From NCBI GenBank assembly GCA_965246925.1, contig OZ251994.1:2046001-2110000 (forward strand): DNA of 64,000 nt. The letters are read 5' to 3'. The stretch's first letter is position 1; each line of letters starts with the position of its first letter. Below the pieces are notes generated by a model. It saw only the letters and a list, made by a program, of their open reading frames with translations. It was not told where the DNA came from and did not search any database. This document shows, one piece after another, positions 32,388-39,880 of this stretch. Source of the DNA: JANPPS01 sp965246925. GTDB lineage: Bacteria; Pseudomonadota; Alphaproteobacteria; Acetobacterales; Acetobacteraceae. The position numbers and the translations under genes were made by a program.

Positions 32388-33869
32388 ATGGCGGGACCGG
32401 GCTCGTTGCTGCCTAGGACCGCCGTCGTCGACCTCGGCTCCAACTCCGTCCGCCTGGTCGTGTTCGAAGGGCTGGAGCGGACGCCCATGCCGATCTTCAA
32501 CGAGAAGGCGGTGCTGCGGCTGGGCAAGGGGCTGACCGCGACCGGCATGCTGAACGAGGCGGCGATCGAGCCGGCGTTGCGGGTCATGGTCCGTTATGGC
32601 GCCGTGGCGCGGGCTATGGGGGCGGAAACGTTCGAAATCCTGGCCACCGCCGCCGTGCGGGACGCCGCCAACGGCCCCGCCTTCGCCAACGCCGTCCGCG
32701 CCAAGCTGCCCGGCGTGCCTCTGCGGATCCTGACGGGCCTCGAGGAGGCCGCGCTGTCGGCCGAGGGGGTGCGGTGCGGCATACCGGAGGCGGACGGCGT
32801 GCTGGCCGATATCGGCGGCGGCTCGCTCGAGGTGGGGCGGATGGGCGGCGCGGGGGTCGTGCAGTCCGCGAGCCTTGGGCTGGGGGTGATCCGTCTTGCC
32901 GACCGGTCGGAGGGGGACCTGCTGCGCGCCCGCGCCATCGCCGATGCGGAGCTGGGCTGCGTGAAATGGCTGCAGGATGGGGTGCAGCGGGACCTCTATT
33001 TGGTCGGCGGCGCCTTCCGCGCGCTGGCGCGGGTGCAGATGGTCCGGGCGGCCTACCCGCTCAGCATCGTGCAGCATTACACGCTGGACCGGGAGGCGGC
33101 GCTGGATTTGGCGTCGCAATTGGTGGGCCCCCGCCGCAACGCCGAGCGCTGGGCCGGCACGTCCCGCCGCCGGGTCGAGGACCTGCCGATGGCCGCCGTG
33201 GTGCTGCGCCGCCTGCTGCGCCGCACCGGGGCGAGCCGGGTGGTCTGGAGCGCGAACGGCATCCGCGAGGGCTGGTTCATGCAGCTGCTGTCGGCAGAGG
33301 AACGCGGCCGGGACGCCGTGCTGGCTGGGGCGCAGGAGATCGCCCGGCGCTACGGCCGCGACATTCGCCTGCCGCCCGCCTTGCTGGCCTGGACGACGCC
33401 CTTGTTTGGACACGAGACCGCCGCCGAGACCCGCCTCCGCGAGGCCGCATGCTGGCTATCCGACACCGGCGCGCATGACCATCCGGAATACCGGGCCGAA
33501 CAAGCCTTCCTGCGCGTCCTCCGCCAGCCCGGCGTCGCCATCGACCACCCGGCGCGGGCGTTCTTGGCGCTGACGGTCGCCCTCCGCTACGAGGCCGAGC
33601 TGGACGCGCCGTATCTGGCGCCCGCGCGGGCGTTGCTGACGCCGGAGGCCACCCGGCGCGCCGAAATCCTGGGCACGGCGCTCCGCCTCGCCTACGTTCT
33701 ATCCGCCGGCACGACGGCGCTACTGGCCGGCACCACCCTCCGCCTCACCCCGGGCCGGCTGGCGCTGCTACTGGCCGAAGGCACGGGCGTGTTCGCGGGC
33801 GAAAGCGTGCAACGCCGCCTGGACCGGCTGGCGGGTGCGATGGGTGTGGCGGCGGAGCCGGTGGGGTGA
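32388..33869 (+). CDS. ppx: Exopolyphosphatase / Ppx-GppA phosphatase
   Basis: A 493-residue ASKHA-fold phosphatase that hydrolyses polyphosphate ends (some members pppGpp). Motifs: AVVDLGSNSVRLVVFEG, ETFEILATAAVRDAANG, GLEEAALSAEGVRCG, VLADIGGGSLEVGRM, and the later GGAFRALARVQM. The C-terminal part is an HD-like helical extension. Placed 27 bp after ppk, so synthesis and breakdown of polyphosphate are coexpressed. Confidence 0.96.
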   Translation: MAGPGSLLPRTAVVDLGSNSVRLVVFEGLERTPMPIFNEKAVLRLGKGLTATGMLNEAAIEPALRVMVRYGAVARAMGAETFEILATAAVRDAANGPAFANAVRAKLPGVPLRILTGLEEAALSAEGVRCGIPEADGVLADIGGGSLEVGRMGGAGVVQSASLGLGVIRLADRSEGDLLRARAIADAELGCVKWLQDGVQRDLYLVGGAFRALARVQMVRAAYPLSIVQHYTLDREAALDLASQLVGPRRNAERWAGTSRRRVEDLPMAAVVLRRLLRRTGASRVVWSANGIREGWFMQLLSAEERGRDAVLAGAQEIARRYGRDIRLPPALLAWTTPLFGHETAAETRLREAACWLSDTGAHDHPEYRAEQAFLRVLRQPGVAIDHPARAFLALTVALRYEAELDAPYLAPARALLTPEATRRAEILGTALRLAYVLSAGTTALLAGTTLRLTPGRLALLLAEGTGVFAGESVQRRLDRLAGAMGVAAEPVG

Positions 33870-33980
33870 AGGACGGGACGTGATCGGAAGTTTGACGCCT
33901 GCCCCGGAAATCGCGACTGTACCGTTTGCGGATTTCGCAGATGCTCTCAAACAAAAGCATTGCCAGAGGCCTGCCGTTGA

Positions 33981-34445
33981 ATGACTACTGATGTCACACC
34001 GATCGCATTGTGGCCAGATAGGCGCCGGCTCGTGCTGCTGTTACCGTCCTTAATTTTAGGGTCGCTGGCGGTCTATGGTATCGTAAGTCTTATGCTCGGC
34101 ATTCCTCACATGAGAGGTACGCTTGCGATTGCCGGCTGCGGTCTGGGCTGGCTTTGGTTTTGGTCTGGGCGGACGAGGCTTAGGATCGACGATGCCGGGG
34201 TGGGTCTATCAATGCCGTTAGCCGATTGGTTCGAGCCATGGGACTGCGTCGAACGTATCGCTATGGCCTCATATCTTACACCAACCCATCGCGGCGGCGT
34301 GGTGGGTGGCGTATTCTTGCGCTTGGCCGGTGGGCGAAGCCGACATGTCCCCGATGTCTTCAAGGTTCGGCGGGACGAGCTTGTGCGTGAGATGACGATC
34401 CGGCGAGCCGCGTGGATGAAATCGATCGGGAAGGTGCATGTTTAG
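33981..34445 (+). CDS. Small membrane protein with PH-like cytoplasmic domain
   Basis: A 154-residue protein with two hydrophobic segments (LLLPSLILGSLAVYGIVSLM and TLAIAGCGLGWLWFWSG), then a beta-rich part (RLRIDDAGVGLSMPLADWFE, WDCVERIAMASY, GGVFLRLAGGRSRHVPDVFK) resembling bacterial PH-type domains such as those in the YcxB/YdbT groups. Less G+C-rich than ppx. Unknown function. It separates the ppk-ppx pair from the calpain-like gene; ATG 33981 has only weak ribosome-binding sequence. Confidence 0.65.
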   Translation: MTTDVTPIALWPDRRRLVLLLPSLILGSLAVYGIVSLMLGIPHMRGTLAIAGCGLGWLWFWSGRTRLRIDDAGVGLSMPLADWFEPWDCVERIAMASYLTPTHRGGVVGGVFLRLAGGRSRHVPDVFKVRRDELVREMTIRRAAWMKSIGKVHV

Positions 34446-34460
34446 GTTAGCCTCGTGCGA

Positions 34461-35291
34461 TCATGCAGCATGGCCGACGTCGATTTCGGCGAAGTAGGTG
34501 CGGACCTGGCTGAGCGGAATGGGGGCGGGTTGGTTGCTGCCCCAGGGGTTCAGGAGTTTGACCATCGGGGTCCCGTTGCTCATCGTCAAGGATTGGAACA
34601 TGTAGGCGTGGTTGCCAACCAGGCCGTAGGCTAAGCCTGGCGTGTTCTTGGTGTCGAACACGATCATGTCGTTGGCGGCGATGTCGGCCTGGAGCGCGCT
34701 CACGGTGAGGCTCGATGGGGATAGGAACGTGGCCGGGCGGCCCGTTAGCGTTTCCATCGCCAACACCGGGTTGCCGCCATAGGCGATCGCGGCATAACCG
34801 CCGTCTAGCTGGGCCACGGCCTTTTCCAGCACGGCGGGCCAGATCTCCTTGATCCCGTTCAGCATGTCTTGGGTGGCGCCGTTATTGACCGCGTAGTTCG
34901 GGAAAACGTTGCTGACCGTGATGGCAACGGGCTTGAAGCTCGTCGTGCCCCAGTTGATCGCATGGCCGGATCGGTCGGCATAAAGCGTCACCGTCTCGGT
35001 TCCGTCGGCGTTGCCGTGGATCATGCTGGCGATATCAGCCGGCTTGGTCAACGCGATCTCACCAATAGAGGAGATCAGGTAGCAGTCGCCGATTTGCCCC
35101 TGATGCAGGTCTGTTACGCTGATCGCGGTGCTGGTCCCGGTTTCGATCAGATACAACGCCGTCGGCGCGCCGGTGGACGGGCCGGCGCTGCTTCCGGCCG
35201 TAGCCGCGAAGCCGGATGGCGAGGCGAATGCGGTGTCGTCCTGGGTGTCGTCCCGGGTGTCGTTGAGGTGCAGGAAGCTCGGGCGGGACAT
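34461..35291 (-). CDS. Calpain-like (C2 family) cysteine protease
   Basis: A 276-residue protein. After about 55 polar residues comes the calpain catalytic core: DLHQGQIGDCYLISSIGEIA with nucleophile Cys70, then GLVGNHAYMFQSL with His228 and VKLLNPWGSNQP with Asn248, so the Cys-His-Asn triad is complete. No C2, EF-hand or transmembrane part and no classical signal peptide is seen. A Gly/Ser/Thr-rich N-terminus resembles those of large secreted proteins in related bacteria; export by a type I system is possible. GGAG lies 8 bases upstream of ATG 35291. Function unknown. Confidence 0.85.
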   Translation of the reverse strand: MSRPSFLHLNDTRDDTQDDTAFASPSGFAATAGSSAGPSTGAPTALYLIETGTSTAISVTDLHQGQIGDCYLISSIGEIALTKPADIASMIHGNADGTETVTLYADRSGHAINWGTTSFKPVAITVSNVFPNYAVNNGATQDMLNGIKEIWPAVLEKAVAQLDGGYAAIAYGGNPVLAMETLTGRPATFLSPSSLTVSALQADIAANDMIVFDTKNTPGLAYGLVGNHAYMFQSLTMSNGTPMVKLLNPWGSNQPAPIPLSQVRTYFAEIDVGHAA

Positions 35292-35360
35292 GGTGTGGCT
35301 CCGTTATCGGGTGCCTCAATATCCGGCCTAGAGGTTAATACTTTCTTGCGTGATCTAAAG

Positions 35361-35380
35361 GGCGGGCTGCAAGCCCCGCG
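35361..35380 (-). terminator. Possible rho-independent terminator of rnd
   Basis: On the reverse strand, just after the rnd stop codon, GCGGGGCT-TGC-AGCCCGC forms a 7-pair stem with one bulged G and a 3-base loop, followed by CCCTTT. The short T-run makes this a weak candidate. Confidence 0.4.
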
Positions 35381-35386
35381 TTACGG

Positions 35387-36565
35387 TTAGACTCTCACGA
35401 GTTTGACCCGCTTGCCCTCGACTCCCAGCGTGATCTGCCCGGCCTTCAGCGCCAGCGCGTCCGCGCCGAACATTTCCCGCCGCCAGCCCTGCAGCACCGG
35501 CAGGTCCGGCTCATCCTCGCTGGCCAGCCTATCGATGTCCTCGCCGGACGCCAGCAGCTTCGGTGCCACGTTATGCTGCTCGCACTTGGCGGCCAGCAGG
35601 ACCTTCAGCAGCGCGACTAGCGCGGGGGAGGGCTTGGCGCCGTCCCGTCCGCGCAAGGCGTCCGGCAGCTCCGCCTCCGGCAGTGCAGTGGCGGCGCGTA
35701 GGGCCGCGACCAGGCCCTGGCCGCTCTTGCCTTCGGCAAAACCCTTGCTTACGCCGCGGATCCGGGACAACGCGTCCGCCGTGTCCGGCGCCACGGCGGC
35801 AATCTCCAGCAGGCTCTCATCCTTCAACAAACGCTGCCGCGGCACGTTCACCCGCTGCGCCTCCCGCTCCCGCCAGGCGGCGGCGGCGCGCAGCAGGCCG
35901 AGCATGCGGCGGTTGTTGGTGCGGGGGCGGAGCCGCTCCCACATCGTGTCCGGGTCCGGACGGTAGGTCGCGGGCTCGGCCAGCACCGCCATCTCGGACT
36001 GCACCCAGTCGACCCGGCCCTCGGCGGCGAGCTTCTCCTGCAGCCGCTCATACACCGTGCGCAAATACGTGACGTCGGCCGCGGCATAGGTCACCTGCGC
36101 CGGGCTCAACGGGCGGGCGGACCAGTCGCTGAACCGGTGCGCCTTATCGATCTGACCGCCCGTCAGCGCGCTGACCAGCGCGTCATAGCCGACCTGATCG
36201 CCAAACCCGGCCACCATGGCGGCGATCTGCGTATCGAAAATCGGCGCCGGCACCGCGCCAAACAAATGCAGGAAGATCTCTACGTCCTGCCGTGCGGCAT
36301 GGAACACTTTCACCACGTCCTTATCCGCCAGCAGCGCGGCCAGCGGCGCCAGGTCGATGCCCGGCGCCTCCGCATCGATCACCGCCGTGTCGGCCATGCC
36401 GCCGAGTTGCACGACGCAAAGCTCGGGAAAATAGGTGCGTTCCCGCATGAACTCGGTGTCGATCGTGACATACGGCTCGGCCCGGAGCCGGGTGCAGAGC
36501 GTGTCGAGGGCATTGGTATCGGTGATCAGGACCGGGTCGGCGAAGACGGAGGGCGTGCGGGGCAT
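35387..36565 (-). CDS. rnd: Ribonuclease D
   Basis: A 392-residue 3'-5' exoribonuclease for tRNA 3' processing. DEDDy motifs: YVTIDTEFMRERTYFPELCV (D-E), VKVFHAARQDVEIFLHLFG (D) and SPAQVTYAAADVTYLRTVYE (Y...D). An HRDC-type helical domain follows (about residues 205-290). It diverges from aspS as in many alphaproteobacteria. Confidence 0.96.
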   Translation of the reverse strand: MPRTPSVFADPVLITDTNALDTLCTRLRAEPYVTIDTEFMRERTYFPELCVVQLGGMADTAVIDAEAPGIDLAPLAALLADKDVVKVFHAARQDVEIFLHLFGAVPAPIFDTQIAAMVAGFGDQVGYDALVSALTGGQIDKAHRFSDWSARPLSPAQVTYAAADVTYLRTVYERLQEKLAAEGRVDWVQSEMAVLAEPATYRPDPDTMWERLRPRTNNRRMLGLLRAAAAWREREAQRVNVPRQRLLKDESLLEIAAVAPDTADALSRIRGVSKGFAEGKSGQGLVAALRAATALPEAELPDALRGRDGAKPSPALVALLKVLLAAKCEQHNVAPKLLASGEDIDRLASEDEPDLPVLQGWRREMFGADALALKAGQITLGVEGKRVKLVRV

Positions 36566-36643
36566 TGCCCGTGTCTAACGTGCGAGGGTTGACACCGCAA
36601 ATGGCCGTGGGTTGTGTGCCGCCTCGCCCAAAGGATTATGCCC

Positions 36644-38431
36644 ATGCACGCCTACCGGACCCATGATTGCGGCGCACTCCGCCCCGACGATGCCGGCGCC
36701 ACCGCCCGGCTGTCCGGCTGGGTGCATAGCAAGCGGGACCATGGCGGCCTGCTGTTCATCGACCTGCGAGACCATTACGGCCTCACGCAATGCGTGCTGC
36801 CCGCGGGGTCGGAGGCGTTCACCACGGCGGACGGGCTGCGGGTGGAGAGCGTGATTACCGTGACCGGCCGCGTCGTCCCGCGCTCGGCCGAGACTATCAA
36901 TGCCCGCCTGCCGACGGGCGGGATCGAGCTCGTGGTGGACACGCTCGAGGTGCAATCCGCTGCGGACGTGCTGCCGATCCAGGTCGCGGGCGACGAGCGC
37001 TACCCGGACGAGCTGCGGCTCAAATACCGCTTCATCGACCTCCGCCGGGACAAGGTGCACCGCAACATGATGCTGCGCGCCGGCGTGATCGCCAGCATCC
37101 GCCGCCGCATGATCGAGCAGGGGTTCACGGAATTCCAGACCCCGATCCTCACCGCCTCCAGCCCCGAGGGTGCCCGTGACTTCCTGGTGCCCAGCCGCAA
37201 CCACCCCGGCACCTTCTACGCCCTGCCGCAGGCGCCGCAGCAGTTCAAGCAGCTCGCCATGGTCGCCGGGTTCGACCGGTATTTCCAGATCGCCCCCTGC
37301 TTCCGGGACGAAGCCAGCCGGGCCGACCGCTCCCCGGGTGAGTTCTACCAGCTCGACTTCGAGATGAGCTTCGTCACCCAAGAAGACGTGTTCGCGACCT
37401 TGGAGCCGGTGATGGAAGGCGTGTTCCGTGAGTTCGGCGGCGGGCGCGCCGTGACCTCGGCGCCGTTTCCGCGCATCCCTTATGAGACGGCGATGCTGGA
37501 GTATGGCTCGGACAAGCCGGATTTGCGCAACCCGCTCCGCGTCACCGACGTCACCGCGCACTATAAGGATTCCGGCTTCGGCCTGTTCGCCCGCATCGTC
37601 GCCAGCGGCGGCGTGGTCCGCGCCGTCCTCGCCCCCGGCGCCGGGCCCCGCCCACGCGGCTTCTTCGACAAGCTGAACGACTGGGCCCGGTCCGAGGGCG
37701 CCGGCGGCCTCGGCTACATCATCTTCGAGGAGGATGGCGGCCGCGGCCCCATCGCCAAGAACCTCGAGGCCCCCCGCATCGAAGCCATCCGCCTCGCCTG
37801 CGGCGGGCAGCCCGGGGACGCCGTGTTCTTCGCCGCCGGGCAGAAGGACGAGGCGGCGAGGTTCGCGGGCCTGGTCCGTACCCGCATCGCCACCGAACTC
37901 GGCCTGATCGAGCAGGGCGAGTTCAAATTCTGCTGGATCACCGACTTTCCGATGTATGAGCGCGCCGAGGACACCGGCGAGATCGACTTCAGCCACAACC
38001 CCTTCAGCATGCCGCAGGGCGGGCTCGAGGCGTTGAACACCCAAGACCCGCTTACCATCAAGGCGTTCCAATACGACATCGTCTGCAACGGCATCGAGCT
38101 CAGCTCCGGCGCCATCCGCAACCACCGTCCGGACATCATGATCCGCGCCTTCGAAATCGCCGGCTACCCGGCCTCCGAGGTGGAGGCCCGGTTCGGCGGC
38201 ATGCTCGCCGCCTTCCGCTACGGCGCCCCACCGCATGGCGGCTCGGCCCCGGGCATCGACCGCATGGTCATGCTGCTGGCCGACGAGCCCAACATCCGCG
38301 AGGTGATCCTGTTCCCGCTCAACCAGCAGGGCGAAGACCTCATGATGGGCGCCCCCGCCCCGGTGGAGGAAAAGCGCCTGAAGGAACTAAGCCTCAAGCT
38401 CGACCTCGCACCGAAGTTGAAGCCGGTGTGA
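36644..38431 (+). CDS. aspS: Aspartyl-tRNA synthetase, probably non-discriminating
   Basis: A 595-residue class II synthetase of bacterial type: N-terminal OB-fold anticodon domain (RLSGWVHSKRDHGGLLFIDL), motif 2 (FQIAPCFRDEASRADRSPGE), the GAD insertion, and motif 3 (GGSAPGIDRMVMLLADEPNI). His33 in KRDHGG is the residue associated with AspRS enzymes that charge both tRNA-Asp and tRNA-Asn; discriminating enzymes usually have Leu there. ATG 36644 is preferred since AAAGGA lies 8 bases upstream, whereas ATG 36638 has only 2-base spacing. Confidence 0.97.
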   Translation: MHAYRTHDCGALRPDDAGATARLSGWVHSKRDHGGLLFIDLRDHYGLTQCVLPAGSEAFTTADGLRVESVITVTGRVVPRSAETINARLPTGGIELVVDTLEVQSAADVLPIQVAGDERYPDELRLKYRFIDLRRDKVHRNMMLRAGVIASIRRRMIEQGFTEFQTPILTASSPEGARDFLVPSRNHPGTFYALPQAPQQFKQLAMVAGFDRYFQIAPCFRDEASRADRSPGEFYQLDFEMSFVTQEDVFATLEPVMEGVFREFGGGRAVTSAPFPRIPYETAMLEYGSDKPDLRNPLRVTDVTAHYKDSGFGLFARIVASGGVVRAVLAPGAGPRPRGFFDKLNDWARSEGAGGLGYIIFEEDGGRGPIAKNLEAPRIEAIRLACGGQPGDAVFFAAGQKDEAARFAGLVRTRIATELGLIEQGEFKFCWITDFPMYERAEDTGEIDFSHNPFSMPQGGLEALNTQDPLTIKAFQYDIVCNGIELSSGAIRNHRPDIMIRAFEIAGYPASEVEARFGGMLAAFRYGAPPHGGSAPGIDRMVMLLADEPNIREVILFPLNQQGEDLMMGAPAPVEEKRLKELSLKLDLAPKLKPV

Positions 38432-38453
38432 TAACGCCGGAAACGCCAAACCG

Positions 38454-38488
38454 CCCCCTCTCCCTCCGGGAAAGGCTTGGGGTGAGGG
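38454..38488. repeat. Dispersed palindromic (REP-like) element, copy 3
   Basis: CCCCTCTCCCTCCGGGAAAG followed by GCTTGGGGTGAGGG. Nearly the same as the element at 12679-12713, with a few changes on the right. It lies between aspS and the M20 gene. Confidence 0.75.
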
Positions 38489-38512
38489 AAACGAAAGGCG
38501 CTGGCTAAAACA

Positions 38513-39787
38513 ATGGCCGATGACATCCGCACCGCCATCCGAGACGCTGCCGTCAGCACCAAGGCCGAAGGCGAGGCGCTGCTGGCCGCGCTGGTGCGGG
38601 AACGCAGCCTGCTCGGCGCCGAACATGGCGCCCTCGATGTCATGGAGGCCGCCTACGCCGGGCTCGGTCTCTCGCCCTACCGCGTCCCTGTCCCGGACCT
38701 GTCCGCAAAACCGGGCTGGTCGCCTCCCCTCCTATCCTATGAGGGACGCGACAACGTCGTGGCCCTACACCGACCCCGCGACGCCACCGGGCGTAGCCTG
38801 ATGCTGCAGGGGCATGTGGACGTGGTGCCGGAGGGCGCCGCCGATTTATGGACCACCCCGCCGTTCGAGCCCGACATCCGCGGCGGGCGAATGTATGGGC
38901 GTGGCGTCGGCGACATGAAGGCGGGGCTCGTCAGCATCGTCATGGCGCTCACCGCGCTGCGCCGGGCCGGGTTCCAGCCTGCCGCGCCGGTGCAGTTGGC
39001 CGCCGTGATCGAAGAGGAGTGCACCGGCAACGGCGCGTTTGCCGTGATGCACGCCCTGCCGCCGGTGGACGCCTGCCTGATCCCGGAGCCAGGCCCCGGC
39101 TTCCCCGCGCTGTATGTGGCCGAGGTCGGCGTGGTCTGGGCCTGGATCACCCTGACCGGCCGCCCGGCGCATGTGCGGGAAATGCATTCCGGTGTGAACG
39201 CGATCGAAGCCGCGTATGTGCTGATGGAGCGGTTCCGCGACCTGGAGCACGCCGCCAATCGTGCAGAGCGCCGGCATCCGGCCTTTCGCGCCGAGAACCA
39301 CCCCATCAACGTCAATATCGGCACGATCGAGGGCGGCGAGTGGACCAGCAGCGTCGCGACCCGCGCCCGCATGAGCGTCCGCGTTGGCGTCATGCCCGGT
39401 GAGAGCTGCCTTGCCGTCCGCGACAGCATCGGGCGGCTGGTGGCGGAGGCTGCGGAGGACCCCCGCCTCCGCGGCGCCCGGCTCGCGGTCGAGTTTCAGG
39501 GCTTCATGGCCGATGGCTGCACGTTTCCGCCCGATCAGCCCATCGCGCAACTGGTCAGCCAGTCGCACCAGGCAGTCACGGGTGAGACCCTGCGCCATTA
39601 CGCCGCCACGGGCCTGACCGACGCCCGGCACTACCGTTTATACCAGGGCACGCAGGCCACGTGCTACGGCCCGGATGCACAAAACATTCACGGGATCGAC
39701 GAAAACGTTGGCCTTGACTCATTTCTGGACGTAACGCACACGGTTGCGTTGACGATCGCCGGATGGTGCGGGCTGGAGCGAGCCTGA
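38513..39787 (+). CDS. M20-family deacylase (ArgE/DapE type)
   Basis: A 424-residue zinc amidohydrolase/peptidase. Metal-site motifs are LMLQGHVDVVPEG, GRGVGDMKAGLVS and VIEEECTGNGAFAV, with the dimerisation lid in the middle (AHVREMHSGVNAIEAAY) and a C-terminal PDAQNIHGIDENV histidine. It resembles ArgE/DapE-like deacylases annotated in alphaproteobacteria; the substrate (an N-acylated amino acid or related amide) is unknown. No amino acid biosynthesis gene adjoins. Confidence 0.92.
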   Translation: MADDIRTAIRDAAVSTKAEGEALLAALVRERSLLGAEHGALDVMEAAYAGLGLSPYRVPVPDLSAKPGWSPPLLSYEGRDNVVALHRPRDATGRSLMLQGHVDVVPEGAADLWTTPPFEPDIRGGRMYGRGVGDMKAGLVSIVMALTALRRAGFQPAAPVQLAAVIEEECTGNGAFAVMHALPPVDACLIPEPGPGFPALYVAEVGVVWAWITLTGRPAHVREMHSGVNAIEAAYVLMERFRDLEHAANRAERRHPAFRAENHPINVNIGTIEGGEWTSSVATRARMSVRVGVMPGESCLAVRDSIGRLVAEAAEDPRLRGARLAVEFQGFMADGCTFPPDQPIAQLVSQSHQAVTGETLRHYAATGLTDARHYRLYQGTQATCYGPDAQNIHGIDENVGLDSFLDVTHTVALTIAGWCGLERA

Positions 39788-39839
39788 CAGCATGAAGTGG
39801 CTATACATTTCCTGAATGGCCGCTGACCCTACTGAACGA

Positions 39840-39859
39840 AGGGACATGATAACGTCCCT
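39840..39859 (+). promoter_or_regulatory. Leader hairpin before the 771-residue protein
   Basis: AGGGAC-ATGATAAC-GTCCCT forms a perfect 6-pair stem with an 8-base loop. It ends 8 bases before the GAAGGAGG ribosome-binding site of the following gene, so it could affect mRNA stability or translation, or be an operator. Confidence 0.45.
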
Positions 39860-39880
39860 CCACTATCGAAGGAGGCAGTG

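Noticed and set aside
32109..33413. 434-codon reverse-strand ORF
   Set aside because: Antisense shadow of ppk end and ppx; His/Arg/Gln-rich with no family motif.
36575..38236. 553-codon reverse-strand ORF
   Set aside because: It lies wholly opposite aspS, which has full homology, and its composition is that of a GC-rich antisense frame.
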